Numbered from the stretch's first letter, positions 48,937 through 57,920 are shown. The stretch: 64,000 nucleotides of DNA from Pseudonocardia autotrophica (GCF_003945385.1 NZ_AP018920.1:4774001-4838000); one strand, 5' to 3'. Numbers and translations: made by a program. Notes: generated by a model not told the origin, from the sequence alone.

Positions 48937-50877
48937 TCACCCGCCGTCGGCCGCTCCGGGCGGGGTCTGCAGCACGAACGTGAACCCGAGCGAGCGCCAC
49001 GGCCCGTCGACGTCGTGGCCGTCCGGAGCCGGACCCGTGTGCTCGGCGAAGTCGACGACCAGATCGTCCTTCACCCCGAAGACGGCGTCGGAGTCGAGAT
49101 AGCGGCCACCGCGCACGAACAGCTGGGTGATGAGCCGGGCGTATCCCGGAGCGTCGATCATGAAGTGCAGGTGCGGTGCACGGTAGGGGTGCCGCCCGGT
49201 CGCGGCGAGCATCTCGCCGACCGGGCCGTCGTCGGGGACCGGGTACTCACGGGGCAGGATCGACCGGAACCGCAGCGCTCCACCGGGATCGGTGCGGAAC
49301 CGGGCCCGCAGGACCGGGCCGTCGACATCGGGCAGCTGGACGTCGTAGAAACCGTTGTCGTCGGACTGCCAGACGTCGACGACGGCGTCCGGGATCGGTG
49401 TCCCGTCGGTCCCGGTCACCGCCACGTCCACGAACAGCGGGGTACCGGGCAGGCCCGCCGCGATGTCCGCGCCGGCCGCGAGCTCGGGCGGCCCCTCGAC
49501 GTAGAAGGGCCCGAGCACCGCGGACGGCGTGCTGTCCGGGGTGCGGGAGTGGGTGAGCAGGTCGACCACGCTGGAGAGCCCGAGGGTGTCCGAGAGCAGG
49601 ATGAACTCCTGGCGGGTCGCCGTGGTGACGTGCCCGGTCCGGGTCAGGAAGTCGATGCCGGCCGCCCACTCGTCCTGGGTCAGTCCGGTGGCGACGGCGA
49701 AGTCGTGCAGCCGCGGAACCAGCTCGGTGAGCAGCCGGTGCAGCCGCGGATCGGGGGTGCCGGCGAACGACGCGACGGCCTGCTCGGTGATCCGGCCGGC
49801 GGCCGCCGCGGGCGAGCTCCGCGGCCGCTGTCCCGCCCAGGCGTCGCGGAGCAGCCCCTCGATGCCGTCGCGGGTCAGCTCGGCCGGGTTGGGGTAGGGC
49901 TTCTCGACGGCGATCCCGGCCGCGACGGCGATGTCGGACTCGGCGAGCCCGAGGTCGCCCAGCGCGGTCGGGCCGCCCGCGCGCACCACGAGGTCGTACA
50001 CGCCCGACGGTGCGTCGGCGACGCCGAGCGCCTCCGCGACGCGCGCCATCGCCGCCGGGGCCGCAGCGGCGTTGTAGGCCATGGCGTGCGGGAGGACGAC
50101 CGTGTGCGTCGGTGCGTGCGGCAGGTCGAAGCTGCCGCCGAGGGTGTGGCAGAGCTTGTGGTGCAGGCTCATCCCGACCGCGCCCAGACACGTCCCGGCC
50201 AGCCAGGCGCCCTGCAGCAGCTCGGAGCGGGTCGCGAGGTCGTCGGTGCCGTCGCCGAGCCGGCGCAGTCCGGTCGCGAGCCGGCGGATCGCGTCGAGCG
50301 CGAGCGCGTCGATCGCCGGGTTCGCGTCCGGGGAGTAGAGGGCCTCGACCGCGTGGGCGAGTGCGTTCACCGCGCTCGTCACCGCGACCGGTACCGGCAG
50401 CCCGGCGGAGAGCTCGACGTCGTAGACGACGGTCTCCGGGAGGATGTCCGGGGAGGACCGCGTCGTCTTCACGCCGTCGGCGGTCTCCCCCAGCACCGGG
50501 GTGACCTCGGATCCGGCGTAGGTGGTGGGCACGACGACCTGGTCGATCCCGGTACGCGCGGCGAGCGCCTTGGCCAGTCCGGTGGTGGAGCCGCCGCCGA
50601 CGGCGACGACGCAGTCGGCCGACACCGCCCGCAGCAGCTCCGCCGCCTCGTCGGTCACCGGCACCGGGGTGTGCATGGCGGCGCCGTCGAACCGGGCGAC
50701 GGCGAGCGGGCCGAGCGCCTTCTCGATCCGGTCGCCTGCCTCGGCGAGCTCGGGCGAGGCCAGCACGAGGACGCGTTCCCGGCCCAGCCGGGTGACCTCC
50801 TGCGGGACCGTCTCGAGCGTTCCCGCCCCGAACACGATCCGGGACGGCGCGGTGGTGTGCACGAAACCGGTGGTCAT
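48937..50877 (-). CDS. Maleylacetate reductase / hydroxyquinol 1,2-dioxygenase fusion
   Basis: 646 residues from ATG 50877, overlapping the upstream stop by 4 bp. Residues of about 1-355 are an iron-type alcohol-dehydrogenase-like maleylacetate reductase (VGGGSTTGLAKALA, and CHTLGGSFDLPHAPTH with metal-site His). Residues of about 360-646 are an intradiol dioxygenase: LGPFYVEG and REYPVP supply the Tyr ligands, PHLHFMI the two His. The dioxygenase opens hydroxyquinol (1,2,4-trihydroxybenzene) to maleylacetate and the reductase converts that to 3-oxoadipate, so the fusion performs two consecutive steps. Separate genes encode these in resorcinol pathways such as that of Corynebacterium. Coupling to the hydroxylase gene supports hydroxyquinol formation as the preceding step. 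Confidence 0.92.
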   Translation of the reverse strand: MTTGFVHTTAPSRIVFGAGTLETVPQEVTRLGRERVLVLASPELAEAGDRIEKALGPLAVARFDGAAMHTPVPVTDEAAELLRAVSADCVVAVGGGSTTGLAKALAARTGIDQVVVPTTYAGSEVTPVLGETADGVKTTRSSPDILPETVVYDVELSAGLPVPVAVTSAVNALAHAVEALYSPDANPAIDALALDAIRRLATGLRRLGDGTDDLATRSELLQGAWLAGTCLGAVGMSLHHKLCHTLGGSFDLPHAPTHTVVLPHAMAYNAAAAPAAMARVAEALGVADAPSGVYDLVVRAGGPTALGDLGLAESDIAVAAGIAVEKPYPNPAELTRDGIEGLLRDAWAGQRPRSSPAAAAGRITEQAVASFAGTPDPRLHRLLTELVPRLHDFAVATGLTQDEWAAGIDFLTRTGHVTTATRQEFILLSDTLGLSSVVDLLTHSRTPDSTPSAVLGPFYVEGPPELAAGADIAAGLPGTPLFVDVAVTGTDGTPIPDAVVDVWQSDDNGFYDVQLPDVDGPVLRARFRTDPGGALRFRSILPREYPVPDDGPVGEMLAATGRHPYRAPHLHFMIDAPGYARLITQLFVRGGRYLDSDAVFGVKDDLVVDFAEHTGPAPDGHDVDGPWRSLGFTFVLQTPPGAADGG

Positions 50878-52667
50878 CGCGATACCTCCTGCTGCTGCGG
50901 CGAGCGGGTCCGGCCGAGGATCGAGCCGAGCGCGTCCGAGAGCGCCCCGGCCGGATCGGCGGGCAGGTCGTGCGACCGCCATCCGACGTGCGCGTCCGGC
51001 CGGACGAGCACGCAGCCGGCCTCCGACACCTCGCGCAGCCGGGACCAGTCGTCGTAGAGATCGGTGAACTCACGGCCGGGGCCGATCACGTGCGCGTCGA
51101 CCTGCACCCCCCACCGCTGCGACGCCTGCGCCGCAGCGTCCGCCCAGCGCTCACCGGAGATCCCGGTGAGCAGGGCGAACCGCCCCTTGCCCGTCACGTC
51201 GTGGGTGCTGACGCGGTGGCCGCCGCGGCCGAGCCAGCAGTGCGGCAGCCGGGCGCCCGGCCAGGTCGTCGGATGGTGGTAGAGCTCCGGGTCCCGCACG
51301 TACTCCGGCTCCGGCGACCCGTCCGGGACGACCGCGCCGGACCGGTAGCGCTGGCCGAGCTCGACGCCGTGCGCGTTGAACTCGTAGTTCTTCAGCTCCA
51401 GTGCCTCGCGCAGCGCGCGGCGCTGCTTCTCCGCCTCGGGGGTCGACCCGAACCGGGCGCTCATGTTGGCCTGCTGGGTGGCCGGGTCCTCGCCGCCGCC
51501 CACCCCGAGCGCGTCGAAGATCGGGCCGAACTCCTCGATGGACTTGTTGGCGCGCAGCACGATCTGCGCACCGACCGGTGCGCGCTCCGCGTCGTAGGAG
51601 TCGAGGAGCGACTCGTCGGCCCGCCCGGAGAGGACGGCGGCGAGCTTCCAGGCGAGGTTGTAGGAGTCCTGCACGGAGGTGTTGGAGCCGAGCCCGTTCG
51701 ACGGCGGGTGCCGGTGCACCGCGTCGCCCGCGCAGAACACCCTGCCGGAGCGGTACCGGGTGGCGTACATCTTGTTGTTGCCCCACAGCGACGTCGACCG
51801 GATCGTGACCGGCACCGTGTCGTCGCCGACGAGATCGTGCACGATCTTCGTGGCCATCGCGTCGTCGACCTGCGGCGGCGGCTCGTCGATGTCGTAGCCC
51901 CACACCACCAGCCACTCGTCCCAGGGCCGGACCATGCGGACCAGGCCCATCCCGATCCCGCCGATGTTCGAGCCGGGCTGGAGCACCCAGTACAGGACGC
52001 TCGGGCGATGCTCGACGAACCGGGACAGGTCCGCGTGGAAGACGATGTTCATGCTGCCCGCGAGGTCCATCCGCCCCTCGAACGGGAGCCCGATGTCCCG
52101 GGCGACCTGGCTCCGGCCACCGTCGGCTCCGATGACGTACTTCGCACGGATCGTGTAGCCGGCGCCGGAGAGCCGGTCCCGCACCGCGACCGAGACGCCG
52201 TCGTCGTCCTGTTCGAGACCGACGTACTCGGTGTCGAAGCGGATGCGGCTGCCCCGCTCGGCCGCGTGCCCGACCAGGATCGGTTCGAGCAGGGTCTGCG
52301 GCAGGTCGCAGTTGTCCGACGGGCTCGCCATGACGTAGTCGGCCCGCCGCTCGGGGTGGGTGCCCCAGGTCCGCACGCGGCCGATCTCGTCACCGGCGAG
52401 CGCCGTGCAGAACACGGTGTCGCCCATCAGGTGCGACGGCACGCCCTGGGTCGTGATGTCCTGCTCGATCCCCATGTCCCGCAGGATCTCCACCGTGCGC
52501 TGATTGGTGATGTGCGCTCGCGGGGTGTTCGCCGTCCAGCGGTACTTGGTGATCACCATGTGGTCGACGCCGTAGGTGGCGAGGAACAGCGCGGCCGAGG
52601 CACCCGCGGGGCCGCTGCCGATGACCAGGACGTCGGTGTGCAGGGTCGGTCCGGTGGTGTCGTGCAT
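50874..52667 (-). CDS. TfdB/resorcinol-hydroxylase-like FAD monooxygenase
   Basis: 597 residues from ATG 52667; a GTG three codons earlier is possible because AGGCGG lies nearer to it. It is a class A flavoprotein hydroxylase with FAD motif GSGPAGASAALFLATYG, the GADGGRSQVAR (DG) motif and RVFCAGDAVHRHPPSNGLG. Length and C-terminal thioredoxin-like region match 2,4-dichlorophenol hydroxylase (TfdB) and resorcinol 4-hydroxylase. Because the next coupled gene consumes hydroxyquinol, ring hydroxylation of resorcinol, or of a substrate leading to hydroxyquinol, is the best reading. Chlorophenol hydroxylation is an alternative. The divergent LysR gene likely regulates it. Confidence 0.87.
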   Translation of the reverse strand: MHDTTGPTLHTDVLVIGSGPAGASAALFLATYGVDHMVITKYRWTANTPRAHITNQRTVEILRDMGIEQDITTQGVPSHLMGDTVFCTALAGDEIGRVRTWGTHPERRADYVMASPSDNCDLPQTLLEPILVGHAAERGSRIRFDTEYVGLEQDDDGVSVAVRDRLSGAGYTIRAKYVIGADGGRSQVARDIGLPFEGRMDLAGSMNIVFHADLSRFVEHRPSVLYWVLQPGSNIGGIGMGLVRMVRPWDEWLVVWGYDIDEPPPQVDDAMATKIVHDLVGDDTVPVTIRSTSLWGNNKMYATRYRSGRVFCAGDAVHRHPPSNGLGSNTSVQDSYNLAWKLAAVLSGRADESLLDSYDAERAPVGAQIVLRANKSIEEFGPIFDALGVGGGEDPATQQANMSARFGSTPEAEKQRRALREALELKNYEFNAHGVELGQRYRSGAVVPDGSPEPEYVRDPELYHHPTTWPGARLPHCWLGRGGHRVSTHDVTGKGRFALLTGISGERWADAAAQASQRWGVQVDAHVIGPGREFTDLYDDWSRLREVSEAGCVLVRPDAHVGWRSHDLPADPAGALSDALGSILGRTRSPQQQEVSR

Positions 52668-52753
52668 CGTCGTCACGCCGCCTCGGGTCGGGATTCGGGG
52701 CCGTTCGGGTATGCCCCAGGTCACTACCGGAAGTATCGACACCGGCCGCCTAT

Positions 52754-52766
52754 TCGTCCAATACGA
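52754..52766. promoter_or_regulatory. LysR-type T-N11-A box
   Basis: TCGT-CCAAT-ACGA is a perfect inverted repeat with the T-N11-A spacing typical of LysR sites. It lies 29 bp before the LysR ATG and 86 bp before the hydroxylase ATG, in the 128-bp shared promoter region. It should serve autoregulation and activation of the hydroxyquinol operon. Confidence 0.65.
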
Positions 52767-52795
52767 GTTACGGAACTCCGATATATGCTCGCTGT

Positions 52796-53740
52796 ATGGA
52801 TGTGCGCGCGCTGGAGTGCTTCCTCGCCGTGGCCACCGAGGGGTCGATCAGCCGCGCCGCGGCCGCGCTGCACATGACGCAACCTCCGCTGTCGGTGCGC
52901 CTGCAGTCGCTGGAGCGCGAGCTCGGCGTCACGCTGCTGACCCGGCACGGCCGCGGCGTCGAGCTCACGGCGGCGGGGCGGCTGCTCGCCGAGCGCGGGC
53001 GGCGGATCCTGGCCGATCTGGCGACGACCGCCGACCAGGTCCGTGCGGTCGGGCTGGGCACGAAGGGATCGCTGACGCTGGCGATCGGCCACACCGTGTC
53101 GCCCCGGCTGCTCCCCCGCTTCGGCGTCGCCGTGAGCGACGAGATCGACCTGCGGTTGCTGGAGCTGGCCGACGACGACGCCGTCGAACGCGTCCACCGC
53201 CGCGAGGCACAGGCCGGGCTGCTGCACCTGCCCCCGTCCGGGCCGGGCGGCAGCCGGCACGCACTCGGCGCGGCACGCGGCCTCGAGGTCGCGGTGGTCA
53301 CCCGGGAACCACTGGTGCTCGTGCTGCCCGCCGCCCATCCCGCGGCCGGCCACGAGCGGGTGGACCTGACCGCGCTCGACGACGGGCGGGTGAGCACGAC
53401 GGGCGCCGGCCTCGCCGCCCACACCCGCGCGGTGTGGGACCAGGTCGGCCCGGCCGGCTACGACCACCGGCACGAGGCGACCTCGGTGCTGCACGCGTTG
53501 TCCCTGGTCGAGAGCGGCGCGGGGGTCGCGCTGCTACCCGCCCAGGTCACCTCGCTGCTGTGGCCGGGGCTGGTCGCGCGACCGGCCCGCCAGCACACCC
53601 CGGTCGTCGAGACCGGGGCGCTGTGGCGGGCCGACGAGGACTCGCCGGTGCTGCGCCGCTTCCTGCGCGCGGCGCTGTCCACCCCGGAGCCGGATGTGCT
53701 GGGCCCGCATCTGCGCCGGGTACCGGGCGCCGGGGGATGA
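52796..53740 (+). CDS. LysR-family regulator of the hydroxyquinol operon
   Basis: 314 residues from ATG 52796. The winged helix-turn-helix occupies residues 1-60 (MDVRALECFLAVA; SISRAAAALHMTQPPLSVRL). Residues of about 90-295 form the inducer-binding domain, with LVLPAAHPAAGHE and SLVESGAGVALLP as family landmarks. It is divergent from the TfdB-like hydroxylase and its fusion partner, the standard arrangement for LysR activators of aromatic catabolism. An upstream T-N11-A palindrome is present. The inducer is presumably an aromatic substrate or pathway intermediate. Confidence 0.9.
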   Translation: MDVRALECFLAVATEGSISRAAAALHMTQPPLSVRLQSLERELGVTLLTRHGRGVELTAAGRLLAERGRRILADLATTADQVRAVGLGTKGSLTLAIGHTVSPRLLPRFGVAVSDEIDLRLLELADDDAVERVHRREAQAGLLHLPPSGPGGSRHALGAARGLEVAVVTREPLVLVLPAAHPAAGHERVDLTALDDGRVSTTGAGLAAHTRAVWDQVGPAGYDHRHEATSVLHALSLVESGAGVALLPAQVTSLLWPGLVARPARQHTPVVETGALWRADEDSPVLRRFLRAALSTPEPDVLGPHLRRVPGAGG

Positions 53741-53770
53741 CATCCCGGATCAGAGGTGGGGCAGCCCGGG

Positions 53771-54151
53771 TCAGGGGCGGGGCATCAGCGGGGCGTCGGG
53801 GTGGTCGACCATGGTGCGCTGCTCGCGGGCGATCCGGTCCCGGCCCCACTCACCGAGCGGACCGAGGGCGGCGTTGAGCGTGCGACCGTGCTCGGTCAGC
53901 GAGTACTCCACCCGCGGCGGGACCTCCGCGTGCACCCGGCGATGCACCAGATCGTCCTCCTCCAGCTGACGCAGGTGCTGGGTCAGCATCTTCTCGCTCA
54001 CCCCGGGCAGCGCCCGGCGCAGCTCGGCGAACCGCCGGACGCCGTGCTCGTCGAGCTCCCAGAGGATGAGCCCCTTCCACTTGCCGCTGACGACGTCGAG
54101 CGCCGCGTCGATGCCGCAGATGTAGGGACCGCACCTGTCCGAAGCCGTCAT
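53771..54151 (-). CDS. HxlR-family regulator
   Basis: 126 residues from ATG 54151 behind GAGGAGCGCACA. It is a compact MarR/HxlR winged helix: CGIDAALDVVSGKWKGLILWEL is preceded by one Cys, and the recognition region is LRRALPGVSEKMLTQHLRQLE. HxlR regulators commonly sense electrophiles or aldehydes through the N-terminal Cys; here Cys7 and Cys12 are candidates. It is divergent from two imine-reductase-like genes. Two perfect inverted repeats lie in the 123-bp promoter region, one directly at its own 5' end, suggesting autorepression. Confidence 0.88.
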   Translation of the reverse strand: MTASDRCGPYICGIDAALDVVSGKWKGLILWELDEHGVRRFAELRRALPGVSEKMLTQHLRQLEEDDLVHRRVHAEVPPRVEYSLTEHGRTLNAALGPLGEWGRDRIAREQRTMVDHPDAPLMPRP

Positions 54152-54163
54152 TGTGCGCTCCTC

Positions 54164-54181
54164 ACTTACCAATAGGTAAGT
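54164..54181. promoter_or_regulatory. Perfect palindrome, HxlR operator candidate
   Basis: ACTTACC-AATA-GGTAAGT, 7-bp arms with a 4-bp AT-rich centre, 12 bp upstream of the HxlR start. Size, symmetry and position are typical for an autoregulatory winged-helix dimer site. Confidence 0.7.
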
Positions 54182-54196
54182 ACCGCAGTAAATAGT

Positions 54197-54222
54197 GGGT
54201 ACTTCCGACCTCTGTAGTACCC
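54197..54222. promoter_or_regulatory. Second inverted repeat in the HxlR promoter region
   Basis: GGGTACT and AGTACCC are perfect 7-bp arms separated by 12 bp. The site shares the GGTA/TACC element with the palindrome at 54164, so both could bind the same protein. It is closer to the plus-strand oxidoreductase genes. Confidence 0.5.
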
Positions 54223-54274
54223 GCCCAGCATGGAGGAACAGATACGGCGAACTCAAGAAGGAAGAACGACCTCC

Positions 54275-55159
54275 ATGACCGACACGGAACTTCCCGTCAC
54301 CCTCCTCGGGACGGGCGCGATGGGCCGCGCACTCGCCGGCACCCTGCTCGACGACGACCGTCCGGTGACGCTGTGGAACCGGACCCCGGGGCGCGCTGCC
54401 GACCTGCTCGCCCGCGGCGCGACCGGGGCGGCGACCGTACGGGAGGCGGTGGCCGCCGGCGGACCGGTCGTCGTCTGTCTCCTCGACCACGCCGCCGTGC
54501 ACGCGACCCTCGATCCGGTGGCGGATGCGCTGCGCGGGCGCACGATCGTCAACCTCACGACGAGCACCCCCGCCGAGGCGCGGGAGCTGGCGTCCTGGAG
54601 CGCGGAGCGCGGCATCGCCCATCTGGACGGGGCGATCATGGCGACCCCGCCGATGATCGGCGGACCCGGCGCGCAGATCCTCTACAGCGGCTCGCGCACC
54701 GTCTTCGACGCCCACCGGGAGCTGCTGGACCGCTGGGCGGCGAGCACCTACGACGGTGCCGACGCCGGGCGGGCGTCACTGCTCGATCTCGCGATGCTCG
54801 CGGCCATGTACTCGATGTTCACCGGGTTCCTGCACGGTGCCGCCATGGTGCGGGCCGGTGGTGTCACCGGCGTCGAGTTCGCCGAGCGCGCCACCCCGTT
54901 CCTGGCGGCGATGACGGAGTCGTTCGCGGCCTCTGCGGCGGTCCTGGACAGCGGCGACTTCTCCGCCCCGCCACAGAGCCTGGACTGGACCGGCGCCGCA
55001 CTGGACACGATCGGCCGGGCGAGCCGCGAACAGGGCGTCGATCCCGCACCGGTCGACCTGCTGCGGGCACTCGTCCGGCAGCAGATCGACGCCGGCCACG
55101 GCGCCGACGACCTCGGCCGGATCGCCGAGGGCCTGCGCGTGGGACGGAGCGCGGCATGA
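54275..55159 (+). CDS. Imine-reductase-like NAD(P)-dependent oxidoreductase, first copy
   Basis: 294 residues from ATG 54275; an in-frame ATG at 54230 is possible, but the AAGGAAG site between the two favours the later one. The N-terminal Rossmann domain has GTGAMGRALA, and NRTPGRA at the end of beta 2, which indicates NADPH. The C-terminal helical dimerisation domain (about 170-294) is that of 6-phosphogluconate-dehydrogenase-like imine reductases. The substrate is unknown; imines or beta-hydroxyacids are options. It overlaps the second copy by 4 bp. HxlR control through the upstream palindromes suggests induction by a toxic small molecule. Confidence 0.82.
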   Translation: MTDTELPVTLLGTGAMGRALAGTLLDDDRPVTLWNRTPGRAADLLARGATGAATVREAVAAGGPVVVCLLDHAAVHATLDPVADALRGRTIVNLTTSTPAEARELASWSAERGIAHLDGAIMATPPMIGGPGAQILYSGSRTVFDAHRELLDRWAASTYDGADAGRASLLDLAMLAAMYSMFTGFLHGAAMVRAGGVTGVEFAERATPFLAAMTESFAASAAVLDSGDFSAPPQSLDWTGAALDTIGRASREQGVDPAPVDLLRALVRQQIDAGHGADDLGRIAEGLRVGRSAA

Positions 55160-56028
55160 CCGCGGTGACCGTGATCGGGCTCGGGCCGATGGGCCGGGCC
55201 ATGGTGGGCGCCCTGCTCGGGGCGGGCCACCGGGTGACCGTGTGGAACCGGACGCCGTCGCGGGCCGAGCAGGTCGTCGCCGACGGCGCCGTGCTCGCGC
55301 CGACCCCGTCCGACGCGCTGCGGGCGAGCCCGCTGATCATCCTCAGCCTCACCGACTACCGGGCGATGTACGACGTCCTGGGCGAGGCCACCGACGACCT
55401 GCACGGGCGCACCGTCGTCAACCTCAGCTCGGAGGGGCCCTCCGGGACCCGCGACGCCGCCCGGTGGATCGCCGGGCAGGGTGCGCAGTTCGTCGTCGGC
55501 GGGGTGATGGTCCCGCCGCCCATGGTCGGCACCCCGGCCGCGTCGGTGTTCTACAGCGGCGACGCCGAGTCGTTCGAGCATTACCGGCAGGTGCTCGCCA
55601 CGATCGGCGAACCGCACCGGCTCGGCGACGATCCGGCGCTGGCGCAGCTCATGTACCTGGCCCATCTCGACGTCTTCCTGACCGGGCTGTCGGCGCTCGC
55701 GCACGGGACCGCACTGCTCGGCACCGCGGGCCTGCCCGCATCGGAGGTGATGCCCGGGCTGCTCGCGATGCTGGCGGCCACACCGGACATGGTGGCGGCC
55801 GGGGACGCGCCGTGGACCCAGATCGACACCGGGCACCACCCCGGTGACCTGAGCACCGCGACCATGATGGGCGCCACCGCCGATCACGTCGTGGCCGCGA
55901 GCGAGGAGGCCGGCATCGATCTCGCGCTCCCCCGCGCGGTGCAGGCGCACTACCGGCGCGCGATCGACGACGGGCACGGCGCGCAGAGCTGGACCCGGAT
56001 CGTCGACGGCATCCGCGCCCCGCACTGA
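55156..56028 (+). CDS. Imine-reductase-like NAD(P)-dependent oxidoreductase, second copy
   Basis: 290 residues from ATG 55156 (ATGA overlap). Same architecture as the preceding gene: Rossmann GLGPMGRAMV, NRTPSRA for NADPH and VVNLSSEGPSGT before the helical domain. The active-site helix differs (AQLMYLAHLDVF here against SLLDLAMLAAMY in the first copy), so the two likely accept different substrates or act as a heterodimer. A GC-rich hairpin overlaps the stop. Confidence 0.82.
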   Translation: MTAVTVIGLGPMGRAMVGALLGAGHRVTVWNRTPSRAEQVVADGAVLAPTPSDALRASPLIILSLTDYRAMYDVLGEATDDLHGRTVVNLSSEGPSGTRDAARWIAGQGAQFVVGGVMVPPPMVGTPAASVFYSGDAESFEHYRQVLATIGEPHRLGDDPALAQLMYLAHLDVFLTGLSALAHGTALLGTAGLPASEVMPGLLAMLAATPDMVAAGDAPWTQIDTGHHPGDLSTATMMGATADHVVAASEEAGIDLALPRAVQAHYRRAIDDGHGAQSWTRIVDGIRAPH

Positions 56029-56039
56029 ACGGGGCGCGG
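56013..56039. terminator. Terminator hairpin
   Basis: Perfect 10-bp stem CCGCGCCCCG/CGGGGCGCGG with a 7-base loop that contains the stop codon of the second oxidoreductase. It lies before the convergent CPBP gene (stop 56049). Confidence 0.6.
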
Positions 56040-56048
56040 GTCCGGTCG

Positions 56049-57002
56049 TCAGGCGACGGCCCGCTCCGGGCGTGCCCGTCGTTCGTAGCGCCACACGACG
56101 GCGACCATCGCGATGTTCGCGACGGCGAGGATCAGCAGCGACGGGCCACCGGTCTCGGTCGTCCGGTCGATGGTGTTGGTTCCGCCGCCGGACATCACGT
56201 TGGTGATGATGCCGGCCAGGACGTTGTTGACGACGTGGAAGGCGATCGGCGCCTCCATCCCGCCGCTGATGATCGCCATCAGTCCGGTGCTGAGCCCGAC
56301 CACCGTGAAGTAGCCGGCCAGCCACGGGTCGGTCGAGCCGTGCACCGCGGCGAACCCCAGGGACGACACCACGAGCCCGAGCGCCAGTGCCGGCCGGACC
56401 GCGCGCAGCCAGCTCGCGGCCGCCGGCAGCAGGACGCTGCGGAAGAGCAACTCCTCGCCGGCCGCCTGGACCGGGGTGGTGAGCAGGGTGACCGCGAGGA
56501 GGGCGACGGTCGTGCCGGTGATCGCGAAGCTGGTCCAGCCGGTGGACTGCGGCGCGACCACCGCGACGACCGCCATCGCCGCCCCCACCAGCAGCGCCGC
56601 TCCGAGCGAGTAGTGGGCCAGTCGCCGCGGGTCGAACGCCCGCCGGAGGCTGAACAGTGCTCGCCAGGGCACCCGGGTCATCCACACCAGCAGCAGGACC
56701 GCCACCAGGCCGGTCACCCCGATGGCGAGATTGGCCGCCAGGGACTTCGACGGGGTGAACTCGGTGGACAGCGGATCGTCGCTGCCCACGACGACGCCGA
56801 CGAACAGGAAGGCGAGCCACTGGGTGAGCACCAGCACCACCGGCAGCGTCACGAGCAGGACGAGCGGTTTCCACCAGCTCATCCGCAGGTGGGCGCCGAA
56901 CGGCCGGGTGGCGTCGAGCGCGGACCGGTCGAGCCGCACCGTGTGGTCGACCTCGCCGGCCTCCGGCGAGGTCGACCCGGGGCGGGGTTCAGGCGAGTGC
57001 AC
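56049..57002 (-). CDS. CPBP-family intramembrane metalloprotease
   Basis: 317 residues. GTG 57002 is chosen for the AAGGGG upstream; it overlaps the end of the broken glycosyltransferase gene by 14 bp. About 40 polar residues precede eight or so transmembrane helices. The Abi/CPBP motifs are complete: GEELLFR (EExxxR), FAAVHG and FHVVNN. The family includes type II CAAX proteases and bacteriocin-immunity proteins; its role here is unknown. It probably shared a transcript with the glycosyltransferase before that gene was damaged. Confidence 0.83.
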   Translation of the reverse strand: MHSPEPRPGSTSPEAGEVDHTVRLDRSALDATRPFGAHLRMSWWKPLVLLVTLPVVLVLTQWLAFLFVGVVVGSDDPLSTEFTPSKSLAANLAIGVTGLVAVLLLVWMTRVPWRALFSLRRAFDPRRLAHYSLGAALLVGAAMAVVAVVAPQSTGWTSFAITGTTVALLAVTLLTTPVQAAGEELLFRSVLLPAAASWLRAVRPALALGLVVSSLGFAAVHGSTDPWLAGYFTVVGLSTGLMAIISGGMEAPIAFHVVNNVLAGIITNVMSGGGTNTIDRTTETGGPSLLILAVANIAMVAVVWRYERRARPERAVA

Positions 57003-57920
57003 GATCGGCCCCTTCAGGACGCTGGTCGGTGGTCGGGTGGCGGCGGTGACCCGGCGCGTCGGGTGTCGTCGTCTGCGGGCGGCGGGCGTGCGGGAGCGCC
57101 GGCACGTCGGCGGACACCGGCAGCGGCAGCACCGGGGCGATCGTCCGGGAGGTGCGCCGGCGCTCGGCGAGCAGGGTGCGGAGCACCCGGGCGCCGTCGG
57201 CGAAGGTACGCAGGTTGGTGTCGCCGAAGATCCGGTGGCGCTCGACCGACGGGACCTCGGTGATCGCGAGACCGGCGGCCGCGATCCGGCAGTTGAGCAC
57301 CGTCTCGATCTCGAAACCGTCGCCCCACAGCATGCCCGCGGCCGGGGCCGGGGCGTCCGTCGCCGGGAGATCGAGCACCGGCAGCAGATCGGCCCGGAAC
57401 GCGTTGTAGCCGTAGCAGAGGTCGGTGTAGGACGTGCCGAACAACGCGTTGGCGACGACGTTGAGACCGAGGTTGCCGGCCCTGCGCAGCGCGGTGATGT
57501 CGTCGCTGTGCCGCCCGCGGTGAACCGGCTGCCCTTGGCGAAGTCGGCCCCCGCCACCAGCGCGGCGACGAACGCCGGGATCTCCGCGGGATCGGCCGAG
57601 CCGTCGGCGTCGAACATGACCACGATGTCCCCGGTCACCTCGGCGAAACCGCAGGCCAGCGCGTTGCCCTTGCCCCTGCGGGTCTGGGTGAGGGTCCGCA
57701 CCGACGGCAGCACCCGACGGGCCGTGTCGAGCGAGCCGTCCGTGGAGTGCCTGTCGACGACGATGATCTCGTGCAGTGCGGGACGCACCGCGGCGAGCGC
57801 CGGCAGGACGACCTCGAGGTTCTTCGCCTCGTTGCGGACGGGGACGACGACGCTCACCGTCGGACGGCCGCGTGCCGCCGGACGCGCCGGTCGGTCGGTC
57901 GTGTGCTGCACGTCGAACAT
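56989..57920 (-). pseudogene. Family 2 glycosyltransferase interrupted by a frameshift
   Basis: From ATG 57920 the frame encodes a GT2 domain: VSVVVPVRNEAKNLEVVLPAL, then VMFDADGSADP (DxD metal site), then KGSRFTAG. At about 57511-57520 the frame breaks. Removing one base from a GGG run explains it, because the expected continuation RHSDDITALRRAGN is found in the adjacent frame, followed by YGYNAFR and FEIETVLNCRIAAAGL down to the stop at 56989. Restored, the protein would be about 310 residues, similar to polyprenyl-phosphate mannosyltransferase-like enzymes of actinobacteria. Either the gene is a recent pseudogene or the G-run was misread. Only sequencing can tell. Confidence 0.8.
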
